Shown here piece by piece: positions 1 to 6,969 of a DNA stretch of 7,360 nt; position 1 is the first letter of the stretch; each line of letters opens with the position of its first letter. The translations under genes were made by a program, and so were the position numbers. The notes under the pieces are model-generated. The model ran no database searches, was not told where the DNA came from, and was given only the letters and a program-made list of their open reading frames with translations. The stretch is from Legionellales bacterium (GTDB lineage Bacteria > Pseudomonadota > Gammaproteobacteria > PIVX01): contig JABSQI010000014.1 in NCBI GenBank assembly GCA_013215905.1, positions 10,396-17,755 on the forward strand, written 5' to 3'.

Positions 1-962
1 ATCAAGCTCGCATCAGATTCCTTGATTAAATCATGGCTAAAATTTTGTTGACTTCTATAATGACTACTGGTTAAGCATATTCTAATAGTTTCAGGATGAT
101 ATTTAGCTAGTAAATCACGCACAGTAAAAAAATTCCCTGTAGACTTAGACATTTTTTCTTTATTTAATTGTAAATACCCTATATGTAACCAGTATTTAAC
201 AAATTCATTCTTTGTGGCAGCACACGATTGAGCTAGTTCATTTTCGTGATGAGGAAACATCAAATCATAACCACCTCCATGAATATCAAAATACTCCCCC
301 AAATAATGCATTGACATTGCGGAACATTCTATATGCCACCCAGGTCGACCTTGGCCCCAAGGTGAATCCCAAGATGGCTCACCTTCTTTAGACATTTTCC
401 ATAACACAAAGTCTTCAGCATTTTTTTTATCTTCAACAATATCTACCCTCTTACCAGCTTCTTGCCCTTCTAGATCTCTGCCACTTAAGGCACCATAGTT
501 TGAAAAACTTGAAACATCAAAATACACATCCCCTGATTGTACAATATAAGCATTCTTATTAAATATTAGTTTTTCGATTAGATCTTTTATTTGCTCTAAA
601 TGCTCAGTAGCTTTAGGCTCAATATCAGGGGCTAGTAAACCTAATCTATCAAAATCTTGATGCATCTCTTTAATAAAATTATCAGCCAATTCAACTGTTG
701 TAATTCCTCTCTCAGCAGCCCTGTCAATAATTTTATCATCAATATCCGTTATATTTCTTACATAAATAACTTCATAGCCAATAAATCTTAGAAATCTCAC
801 AATTACATCAAATGCAATATATAATTTTGCGTGCCCAAGATGTGTTAAATCATAAACAGTTAAACCGCAAACATAGATTTTTACTTTGTTTTTTTCTATT
901 GGAGTAAATATTTCTTTTTCATTAGTTAAACTATTGTAAATAGATAAAACCGTATTCTTCAT
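1..962 (-). CDS. cysS: Cysteinyl-tRNA synthetase, N-terminal 320 residues (3' end beyond window)
   Basis: Class I synthetase that activates cysteine with ATP and charges tRNA-Cys in the cytoplasm. The reverse strand from 962 translates without interruption to the window edge. The start [10 protein letters not shown] matches the usual family N-terminus. The HIGH motif is HLGH at residues 41-44 and KMSKS is at 270-274. The four expected zinc ligands are visible as Cys32, Cys213, His238 and Glu242. Each is displaced by four residues from the E. coli positions as I remember them, as is KMSKS. The [10 protein letters not shown] block (70-79) and the PHHENE block (237-242) are also present. About 140 residues, including the DALR and anticodon-binding parts, should lie beyond base 1, judging by the roughly 460-residue family length. 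The ATG overlaps the gltX stop as ATGA, so translation is probably coupled; only a weak AGAG lies upstream. The residue after HLGH-Ala is Lys46, where Arg is common. Identity is very secure. Confidence 0.97.
   Translation of the reverse strand, partial: MKNTVLSIYNSLTNEKEIFTPIEKNKVKIYVCGLTVYDLTHLGHAKLYIAFDVIVRFLRFIGYEVIYVRNITDIDDKIIDRAAERGITTVELADNFIKEMHQDFDRLGLLAPDIEPKATEHLEQIKDLIEKLIFNKNAYIVQSGDVYFDVSSFSNYGALSGRDLEGQEAGKRVDIVEDKKNAEDFVLWKMSKEGEPSWDSPWGQGRPGWHIECSAMSMHYLGEYFDIHGGGYDLMFPHHENELAQSCAATKNEFVKYWLHIGYLQLNKEKMSKSTGNFFTVRDLLAKYHPETIRICLTSSHYRSQQNFSHDLIKESDASL
959..962 (-). promoter_or_regulatory. ATGA stop/start overlap coupling gltX to cysS
   Basis: On the minus strand the cysS ATG (962-960) shares bases with the gltX TGA (961-959), giving ATGA. 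Upstream there is only a short purine stretch (AGAG in the last gltX codons) as a possible ribosome-binding site. This layout is the classic one for termination-reinitiation, so cysS output probably depends on translation of gltX. The coupling itself is inferred; the overlap is seen directly. It also fixes the cysS start. Confidence 0.85.
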
Positions 963-2356
963 ATAAGCTCTATTATATTCATTATTTTTTTCTTTAAAAT
1001 CGTTATTCCTATCACATCAAAAATATTCTGTAGTTCTGGACCATGCTTTCTATTCGTAGTAGCAATTCTTATTGGCATATATATTTGCTTTCCTTTAATT
1101 CCTAATTTTCCATTAATTTCAGCATACAGAATTTTTATATCTAGGTTATTTTCATCTATTAAATTTATCCAAATATTAAAAAATTCCTTACCTGCATTTC
1201 TTAATATTTCTAAATGCTCTTTGTCGTACTCTATTTTTTCATTAAATAAAAGCTCTATCCAGTCATTTGCTTCAGTTGGAAACAAAATATTATTTTTTAA
1301 GATTAATACTAATTTATTCTTTTGTTCACTTGATATATTTAAAGAAATATTTTTTAAATATTTTTCTTCAAACTCATCATTAGAACAATCCAATACTGAT
1401 GATTTTTGCCAATTATTCAACTGCTCAATATCAAAAACCGCTGGAGATTTTACTAATTTATCTAATAAAAAGTGCTCAGCTAATTTTTCTAAGCTTAACA
1501 ATTCGTTTTTATCATAAACATGTCCAATTCTTGCTAAATAATTTAAAACTGCAATCGGTAGATACCCATTGTCTAACAAAGCTTGAATTGATTGGCTACC
1601 ATTCCTTTTTGATAAAGGTTGCCTGTCTTCACCAAGAATTATAGAAATATGTACATAACAAGGATTATTCAGTCCCAAAGTATCCAAAATTAATTTCTGA
1701 CGAGGGGTATTAGTTAAATGATCTTCTCCTCTTAACACATGAGTAACTCCCATTAAAGCATCATCAATAGCATTTGCAAACATAAATGAAGCCATCCCAT
1801 CTGCTTTTTTTATAATAAAATCCCCTATAATATTACTATTAAAAACCTGTTTACCTCTCAATTTATCTTCAAATTCTACATTAATATTTCTAGATACTAA
1901 AAACCTAATGGTAGGTTTCTTTCCAGAATGCAAAGCCTGCTCAATATCCTGTTTAGATAAGTCACGACATTTCCCATTATATTTAGGTGGTAAACCCTGT
2001 GACAATTGTAGTTTTCTACTAACTTTTAGTTCTTCATCACTACAAAAACAATAGTATGCATTCCCGGCTTCAAGCAACTTGGCGTAGTACTTCTCATAAA
2101 TTGCTTGTCTATTTGACTGAACATATTCATCATTATCAATATCTGAGATCCCTTCATCCCATTTTAAGCCTAAAGCCAATAAATCATCCTGAATAGCTTT
2201 CTGATAAATATCTTTTGATCTAGCCAAATCAGTGTCTTCTATTCTAAGCAAAAATGTTCCTTGGCATTTTTTTGCGCATAAATAATTAAAAAGAGCTGTT
2301 CGCATATTACCTATATGCAAGCTTCCTGTTGGGCTTGGACAAAATCTAGTTTTCAT
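959..2356 (-). CDS. gltX: Glutamyl-tRNA synthetase (GluRS), 465 residues
   Basis: Class Ic synthetase that charges tRNA-Glu, and in species lacking GlnRS also tRNA-Gln. The protein opens with RFCPSPTG and the HIGH-type motif HIGN at 14-17, followed by RIEDTD (38-43). Cys103, Cys105 and Cys130 form a CxC...C pattern like the E. coli zinc site, but Asp132 stands where E. coli has the fourth ligand, His. LRGEDHL (208-214) is conserved. The KMSKS-equivalent is PLSKR (247-251) followed by NGSQS, where E. coli has KLSKR followed by HG. This variant is, from memory, typical of a second GluRS subgroup found in several proteobacteria. The C-terminal anticodon-binding part carries [10 protein letters not shown] (421-430) and KHGPEL. 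Length is normal. The gene starts 8 bp after the fadE stop without an evident Shine-Dalgarno and ends overlapping cysS. Whether it is discriminating cannot be read from motifs alone. Confidence 0.97.
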   Translation of the reverse strand: MKTRFCPSPTGSLHIGNMRTALFNYLCAKKCQGTFLLRIEDTDLARSKDIYQKAIQDDLLALGLKWDEGISDIDNDEYVQSNRQAIYEKYYAKLLEAGNAYYCFCSDEELKVSRKLQLSQGLPPKYNGKCRDLSKQDIEQALHSGKKPTIRFLVSRNINVEFEDKLRGKQVFNSNIIGDFIIKKADGMASFMFANAIDDALMGVTHVLRGEDHLTNTPRQKLILDTLGLNNPCYVHISIILGEDRQPLSKRNGSQSIQALLDNGYLPIAVLNYLARIGHVYDKNELLSLEKLAEHFLLDKLVKSPAVFDIEQLNNWQKSSVLDCSNDEFEEKYLKNISLNISSEQKNKLVLILKNNILFPTEANDWIELLFNEKIEYDKEHLEILRNAGKEFFNIWINLIDENNLDIKILYAEINGKLGIKGKQIYMPIRIATTNRKHGPELQNIFDVIGITILKKKIMNIIELI

Positions 2357-2364
2357 ATTGATAT

Positions 2365-4767
2365 TTATTTATTACGTTTAAGCCCATCAAAGGGAAAATC
2401 ATCAACTTTAATAATATTAAGCCGTAGTTTTTCAAGCTCTAATAAGCTATTTCTGTCATTTTCACTTATTATACCTTTATCAAAAGATTGCTCAATCAAA
2501 TCCATAGGATTGTTACCCACAATTTTGTTAGTTTTTTTAGCATATTTTATAATATTATAAAGTTCTTTTTTATCATACAACTCAAAAAATAATTTATTCA
2601 AACTATAACATTGTTCATTATTAATTTCTTCTGTATATGACAATTTGGTGAGTCTTTTTCTTGTTTCACTCGGTGTAAGCATCAAATGTGCTACTTTTCT
2701 ATTCAATTTATCTGTTGGAATTTTAGAATATTTTCCATAAGGGAACAACAGGTAATAAACTCCATATCTAAAAATAGAAAGTCCTAGGTTATTAATAATA
2801 TCACAGAATTTTTCTTCTATTTCATAACATAAATGCTCCATTATCCATTGTATCAAAGGAGATTCTTCAGCCAACTCCCCTTCATCGTAGTATTTCTTCA
2901 AAACTGCAGAACCAATATAAATATAGCTTAAAACATCACCAAGTCTCCCAGATAAGCTTTCTTTTTTCTTAAACCCTCCTTGATAAATCAATAAGATCAA
3001 ATCTGCAATAAAAGATAAATATATGGAATATTTACTAAGCCTCTTATAATATTTTTTAAATTTCTTACTAGGAGGTTTAATAAATATTCCATTCGATAAG
3101 GCATAAATTATTGACCTAGTAAAATTGTACATTACATGCCCTATATGTTGACAAAATAAATTATCAAATCTTTTAATTTCATTATCCTCTATAGCTGATA
3201 GCTCAGCTAACAGAAAAGGATGGCATCTTACTAATCCTTGCCCAAAAATAATTAATGACCTTGTTAAAATATTAGCCCCCTCAACAGTAATGCTTATAGG
3301 AGTACTTGAATAAAATATTGACAGATAATTCTTTGGTCCTAGACAAATTCCTTTACCTCCATGAATATCCATAGCATCTTTAATAACCTTTCTTGCCATT
3401 TCTGTACAATGATATTTACTGATAGCAGAAGCAACGGAGACATGCTCCCCAGACTGGATAAAGGTAATTGTAAATTTGGATAAAGCATCTATCATATAAG
3501 TATTCGCAGCAATTCTTGCGAGTGGCTCTTGAATTCCTTCAAAATACCCAATCGGACAATTAAATTGCTCTCTAATCATAGAATAAGCGCTAGTTGCCAT
3601 TAGTATTTGCTGAGATTCTCCAACAGCGCTAGATGGTAAAGCAATAGCACGACCAGCAGCCAAGGTCTCCATTAGCATCATCCAACCTTTGCCAATCATA
3701 TCCTTTCCACCAATAATAAAATCTAAAGGTACAAAAACATCTTCACCTTTAATAGGCCCATTATGAAAAGGCACATGCAAAGGATAATGTCTTCTACCAA
3801 TACTCACCCCTGACATATTTGAGGGAATTAATATACAAGTTATCCCAAGCTCTATTTCATTTCCAAGGATTTTCTCAGGATCATATAATTTTACTGCCAA
3901 GCCAATTAAAGTGGCCACAGGAGCCAGGGTAATATACCTTTTATTCCAATTTAGATTAATTCCTAAAACAGATTTATTCTCATACAATCCATAACAAATA
4001 ACTCCAGAATCAAGCATAGATGATGCATCCGAACCAGCAAACTCACTAGTCAAGGCAAAACAAGGAATTTCTGTTCCGTTTGCTAGTCTAGGTAAATAAT
4101 ATTTTTTTTGCTCATCAGTACCATAATGCATTAATAACTCTCCAGGACCTAGAGAATTTGGCACAGATACCGTTGTTGCAACAATTACACTTTTTGCATA
4201 TAGGGTAGAAAATATTCTTGATATTCCATATGGAGAAAATTCCATCCCTCCATATTCTCTTGCTATTATCATACCAAAAAAACCTTCCTTTTTTAGGAAA
4301 TTCCAAATATTATCTGGGATTTCTGCATCTTCAAAAGTAATTTTCCAATCATCAATCATGGACATTAATTTTTTTACTGGTCCATCAATAAATAATTTCT
4401 CTTTCTCAGTTAATTCTGGTTTTTCTATTTTATGTAGTTTTTTCCACTTAGGATTACCAGATAAGATATTTTTTTCCCAGCCAGAATCTCCTGCATTAAT
4501 AGCTTCTTGCTCTGTACTAGAAACCTTTGGCAATAATTTTCTAAATTTTTTTAGCAGGAAGCCTATGAGACTTCTCCTAAAAAATGGAATAAATAGTAAA
4601 AATAACAATATTGATATAGAGTATAAAAGAATGCTAACTGTACCAAATTCTAAATACTTTACAGTTAACAAAAATATTATAAACAGGCTTATTAGCCATA
4701 TTGAAGCAGAGGCTCTAACAAAAGATAAAGTAAAAAATATTAGCGCCCATAGTATCATCCATAACAT
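2365..4767 (-). CDS. fadE: Acyl-CoA dehydrogenase, FadE type, 800 residues, membrane-anchored
   Basis: FAD-dependent enzyme for the first step of fatty acid beta-oxidation: acyl-CoA to trans-2-enoyl-CoA. Hydrophobic segments near residues 2-17, 22-36 and 42-61, followed by a basic patch (RR, KK at 64-74), suggest anchoring at the inner membrane, as in E. coli FadE. The dehydrogenase core spans about 120-520, with EYGGMEFS (171-178), VPNSLGPGELL (202-212), ALTSEFAGSDA (238-248, flavin region), NKRYITLAP (275-283) and DIHGGKGICLGP (467-478). VEGANILTR (495-503) supplies Glu496 as the predicted catalytic base. The remaining 280 residues match the long C-terminal domain that separates FadE from short acyl-CoA dehydrogenases. 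No frameshift is seen and length is close to the 814 residues of E. coli. The flavin block reads TSEFAGSD where I recall TSPEAGSD in E. coli. It lies 20 bp after frr, an unusual setting for a catabolic gene. Confidence 0.95.
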   Translation of the reverse strand: MLWMILWALIFFTLSFVRASASIWLISLFIIFLLTVKYLEFGTVSILLYSISILLFLLFIPFFRRSLIGFLLKKFRKLLPKVSSTEQEAINAGDSGWEKNILSGNPKWKKLHKIEKPELTEKEKLFIDGPVKKLMSMIDDWKITFEDAEIPDNIWNFLKKEGFFGMIIAREYGGMEFSPYGISRIFSTLYAKSVIVATTVSVPNSLGPGELLMHYGTDEQKKYYLPRLANGTEIPCFALTSEFAGSDASSMLDSGVICYGLYENKSVLGINLNWNKRYITLAPVATLIGLAVKLYDPEKILGNEIELGITCILIPSNMSGVSIGRRHYPLHVPFHNGPIKGEDVFVPLDFIIGGKDMIGKGWMMLMETLAAGRAIALPSSAVGESQQILMATSAYSMIREQFNCPIGYFEGIQEPLARIAANTYMIDALSKFTITFIQSGEHVSVASAISKYHCTEMARKVIKDAMDIHGGKGICLGPKNYLSIFYSSTPISITVEGANILTRSLIIFGQGLVRCHPFLLAELSAIEDNEIKRFDNLFCQHIGHVMYNFTRSIIYALSNGIFIKPPSKKFKKYYKRLSKYSIYLSFIADLILLIYQGGFKKKESLSGRLGDVLSYIYIGSAVLKKYYDEGELAEESPLIQWIMEHLCYEIEEKFCDIINNLGLSIFRYGVYYLLFPYGKYSKIPTDKLNRKVAHLMLTPSETRKRLTKLSYTEEINNEQCYSLNKLFFELYDKKELYNIIKYAKKTNKIVGNNPMDLIEQSFDKGIISENDRNSLLELEKLRLNIIKVDDFPFDGLKRNK

Positions 4768-4772
4768 AAAAA

Positions 4773-4777
4773 TCCTT
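4773..4777 (-). promoter_or_regulatory. Shine-Dalgarno AAGGA for fadE
   Basis: The minus strand reads AAGGATTTTTATG, placing AAGGA 5 nt before the fadE ATG at 4767. A second in-frame ATG follows three codons later (Met4) with 14 nt spacing, which is too far, so Met1 is favoured. The site lies in the 20-bp frr-fadE spacer, so fadE can be initiated on its own even if it shares the transcript. Confidence 0.7.
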
Positions 4778-4787
4778 AAAGCACGTA

Positions 4788-5345
4788 TTAAATCTCCAGC
4801 AAATCTTTTTCTTTAGATTTTACAATTTCATCAATTTCTTTTATATAATCATTAGTTAATGACTGAATTTTATCTTCTGCTTTTCTTTGCTCATCTTCAG
4901 TAATATCTTTTTCTTTTAATAAAGACTTAAATTTTGTATTTGCATCACGTCTAATATTACGTATAGAAACTCTAGTAGATTCAGCCTCATTTCTTACGAC
5001 TTTAATCAGATCCCTTCTTCGTTCTTCCGTTAGAGCCGGCATAGGTATCTTCACAGATTCACCCAAAACTACCGGATTTAACCCTAGATCCGATGCTAAG
5101 ATAGATTTCTCAATACCTTTTAAAAAAGATTTATCCCACGGAGAAACAAGTAAAGTCCTAGAATCAGCTACTGATATAGACGCAACTTGATTTAATGGAG
5201 TTTTACTACCATAATAATCTACTTGTACATGTTCAACTAAACTTGGATGGGCTCTTCCTGTCCTAAGTTTAGCAAGTTCATTATTTAAAGACTCAATAGC
5301 TTTATCCATTCTTTGTTTTGATTCCGTATTAATATTATTAATCAT
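4788..5345 (-). CDS. frr: Ribosome recycling factor, 185 residues
   Basis: Works with EF-G to split the post-termination ribosome complex so that the subunits can be reused. Length is exactly the usual 185 residues. The long helical domain I is made of the N-terminal helix (to about 30) and the C-terminal half (from about 105), with the hinge-linked domain II between. Hallmarks are KLRTGRAHPSL (26-36), KIPMPALTEERRRDL (99-113) and RNIRRDAN (129-136), the last including Arg132, an important rRNA-contacting residue in E. coli RRF. The C-terminal half is rich in Lys and Glu, as expected for its helical bundle. The start is fixed by a good Shine-Dalgarno (GAGGAAG) inside the end of pyrH, and only 2 bp separate it from the pyrH TAA, so translational coupling is likely. 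Nothing is unusual in the protein. Confidence 0.98.
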   Translation of the reverse strand: MINNINTESKQRMDKAIESLNNELAKLRTGRAHPSLVEHVQVDYYGSKTPLNQVASISVADSRTLLVSPWDKSFLKGIEKSILASDLGLNPVVLGESVKIPMPALTEERRRDLIKVVRNEAESTRVSIRNIRRDANTKFKSLLKEKDITEDEQRKAEDKIQSLTNDYIKEIDEIVKSKEKDLLEI

Positions 5346-5347
5346 TG

Positions 5348-6061
5348 TTAAACTTCCTCATAAACTATAGTTCCAATATTTTCTCCACTAGCAGCTTGCA
5401 ATAAAGCATTAGGATCAGCTAAATTAACAACTCTAAGTGGCATTTTATGTTCTTTACAAAGTAGTATTGCCGTTAAATCCATTACTTTTAATTCTTGAGC
5501 CAACACCTCATTATAAGTGATTTTCGAATAATATTTAGCATCTGGATTAATTTTAGGATCATCACTATAAACACCATCCACCTTAGTAGCCTTCAATACC
5601 ATATCTGCACCTATTTCTATGGCTCTCAAACAAGCAGCAGTATCTGTAGTAAAAAATGGACTACCTGTACCAACTGTAAATATATTTACATACTTTTCCT
5701 TAAAGCTCTCATTAGCTACATACGCATTAAATGGTTCAGATATACCATCCATTGCAACTGAAGAAAATACTTTACTTTTTACACCATTTTTTTTAAGAAT
5801 GCTATCAATAGCTAGACCGTTTATAGCAGTTGCAAGCATTCCCATATGATCACCATGCAATCTGTCAAAACCATTCATAGAAATACTTCCACCACGCAAG
5901 ATATTACCACCGCCAACTACGATACCAATATCTATCCCCATATCAACTATTTTACCAATATCAACAGCCAGCTTATCTAAAATTTTATTATCAAAAATAT
6001 TCTTTGAATTACCAGAAAGATACTCCCCACTGAGTTTCAACAATATCCTGTTAATTTCCAT
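5348..6061 (-). CDS. pyrH: UMP kinase (UMP to UDP), 237 residues
   Basis: Bacterial UMP kinase of the amino-acid-kinase fold, active as a hexamer in the cytoplasm. It phosphorylates UMP with ATP, feeding UTP and CTP synthesis. Visible motifs are LLKLSGE (7-13, with phosphate-binding Lys9), VVGGGN (48-53) and LRG after it. GDHMGMLAT (70-78) follows, with Asp71 at the position tied to UTP feedback in E. coli. Also present are the GTGSPFFTTD block (131-140) and LKATKVDGVYSDDP (156-169), the nucleotide-binding segments. Length is close to the 241 residues of E. coli. The ATG follows the tsf TAG by 11 bp. A weak AGAGA overlapping the tsf stop is the only candidate ribosome-binding site, so translation may rely partly on tsf. 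Identity is secure. Confidence 0.98.
   Translation of the reverse strand: MEINRILLKLSGEYLSGNSKNIFDNKILDKLAVDIGKIVDMGIDIGIVVGGGNILRGGSISMNGFDRLHGDHMGMLATAINGLAIDSILKKNGVKSKVFSSVAMDGISEPFNAYVANESFKEKYVNIFTVGTGSPFFTTDTAACLRAIEIGADMVLKATKVDGVYSDDPKINPDAKYYSKITYNEVLAQELKVMDLTAILLCKEHKMPLRVVNLADPNALLQAASGENIGTIVYEEV
5353..5359 (-). promoter_or_regulatory. Shine-Dalgarno GAGGAAG for frr, inside pyrH
   Basis: The minus strand reads GAGGAAG and then, 7 nt later, the frr ATG at 5345. The motif overlaps the last pyrH codons (Glu-Glu-Val), and the pyrH stop falls between site and start. This is the clearest ribosome-binding site in the block together with that of tsf, in keeping with high demand for the recycling factor. 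Confidence 0.8.
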
Positions 6062-6072
6062 GTCAATATTCT

Positions 6073-6936
6073 CTATTTAATTTGGGCCATAACTTCTTCA
6101 GCAAAATTTTCTTCTTTTTTTTCTATCCCTTCTCCAACCTCAAATCTAATAAATTCAAGTACTTCAGTAGAATTAGTTTTTAGAATTTTCTCAACTGTTT
6201 GAGATGGATCTTTGACAAAAGGCTGGCCTAACAAAGCATTTTGTAAAATAAATTTTTTCACTTGGTTTTCTATTCTAATATTTATTTTATCTGCAGGGGT
6301 ACCTTCTTCTTTAGCACGAACCATAAAAATTTCTTTCTCAGAATCTATTAAAGATTGAGGAACATCTTTCGGCTCTATTACAATAGGATTATTAGCAGCA
6401 ATATGCATTGCAATATCTTTCGCTATACTTTGATCGCTTCCTTTGTACAACACTACAACTCCTATTCTGCCACCATGTAAATATGTGACAATTGAGTTAT
6501 CCTTATTTGTCATCAATTTGCATCTTCTAATATTGATATTTTCCCCTATCTTACTTACAAGATTTTCTCTTGTTTTCTCAAGAGATACTCCATCTACATC
6601 TTGTTTTTTCAGATTATCAACATCATCCATATTGTATCTAATTATACAATCTAAAGTATTATTGACAAATTGGATGAAATTCTCGTCTCTTGCTACAAAA
6701 TCTGTTTCACAGTTAACTTCAACTATTGCAACTGTATCATTTCCTTCTTTCAAACCTATCAAACCTTCTGCTGTAATTCTTCCTGATTTCTTAACAGCTT
6801 TAGCCTGTCCAGCCTTTCTTAGTAACTCAACTGCTTTTTCAACATCACCATTTGTTTCTTGTAGAATTTTTTTACATTCTACTATTCCAACACCAGTTCT
6901 CTCGCGTAAAATCTTAATACTTTCTAATCCTGACAT
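6073..6936 (-). CDS. tsf: Translation elongation factor Ts, 287 residues
   Basis: Guanine-nucleotide exchange factor that releases GDP from EF-Tu so it can reload with GTP and aminoacyl-tRNA. The N-terminal UBA-like domain (residues 1 to about 50) contains the typical LRERTGVGIVECKK (10-23) and AVELLRKAG (35-43). The core begins near 55 and carries TDFVARDENF (78-87), whose Asp79 and Phe80 correspond to the EF-Tu-contacting TDF of E. coli. HIAANNP and the C-terminal LGQPFVKD stretch are also conserved. Length is close to the 283 residues of E. coli. The start at 6936 is chosen because it has a purine-rich site 6 nt upstream. Another ATG four bases earlier (6940) is out of frame and leads to a stop within nine codons. 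The gene lies 33 bp after rpsB, the usual partner. Confidence 0.98.
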   Translation of the reverse strand: MSGLESIKILRERTGVGIVECKKILQETNGDVEKAVELLRKAGQAKAVKKSGRITAEGLIGLKEGNDTVAIVEVNCETDFVARDENFIQFVNNTLDCIIRYNMDDVDNLKKQDVDGVSLEKTRENLVSKIGENINIRRCKLMTNKDNSIVTYLHGGRIGVVVLYKGSDQSIAKDIAMHIAANNPIVIEPKDVPQSLIDSEKEIFMVRAKEEGTPADKINIRIENQVKKFILQNALLGQPFVKDPSQTVEKILKTNSTEVLEFIRFEVGEGIEKKEENFAEEVMAQIK

Positions 6937-6942
6937 ACATTA

Positions 6943-6949
6943 CCCTCTC
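6943..6949 (-). promoter_or_regulatory. Shine-Dalgarno GAGAGGG for tsf
   Basis: The minus strand reads GAGAGGGTAATGTATG. GAGAGGG lies 6 nt before the true tsf ATG (6936) and only 2 nt before a decoy out-of-frame ATG (6940). The spacing therefore favours the annotated start. It sits in the rpsB-tsf spacer of 33 bp, which is otherwise A/T-rich and shows no hairpin terminator. Confidence 0.75.
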
Positions 6950-6969
6950 TTAAAATAATTTTTTTAATA

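Noticed and set aside
1221..1644. Two overlapping plus-strand open frames opposite gltX
   Set aside because: They overlap each other in different frames and lie opposite conserved GluRS sequence; no motif or initiation signal.
4115..4306. 63-residue minus-strand frame inside fadE, starting MEFPKKGRFFWYD
   Set aside because: It is an alternative frame wholly within the conserved FadE core, without its own ribosome-binding site or known homology.
4358..4816. 152-residue open frame on the plus strand opposite the 5' end of fadE and the frr stop
   Set aside because: It lies antisense to the well-supported fadE coding sequence, has no ribosome-binding site that I can see and resembles no family; a shadow of AT-rich coding sequence.
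5495..5849. Two plus-strand open frames opposite pyrH
   Set aside because: Both lie opposite strongly conserved UMP kinase motifs and share the same bases in different frames; no independent support.
6938..6940. ATG four bases upstream of the tsf start as a possible alternative start
   Set aside because: It is out of frame with EF-Ts and meets a stop within nine codons, and it is only 2 nt from the Shine-Dalgarno.
6443..6958. 171-residue open frame on the plus strand opposite tsf
   Set aside because: Antisense to the conserved EF-Ts gene, with low-complexity Ser/Leu/Phe composition typical of the reverse complement of Lys/Glu-rich coding sequence.
6937..6969. A/T-rich rpsB-tsf spacer as a possible terminator or small RNA
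   Set aside because: Only 33 bp, with no GC-rich inverted repeat; it holds the tsf ribosome-binding site and nothing else that I can support.
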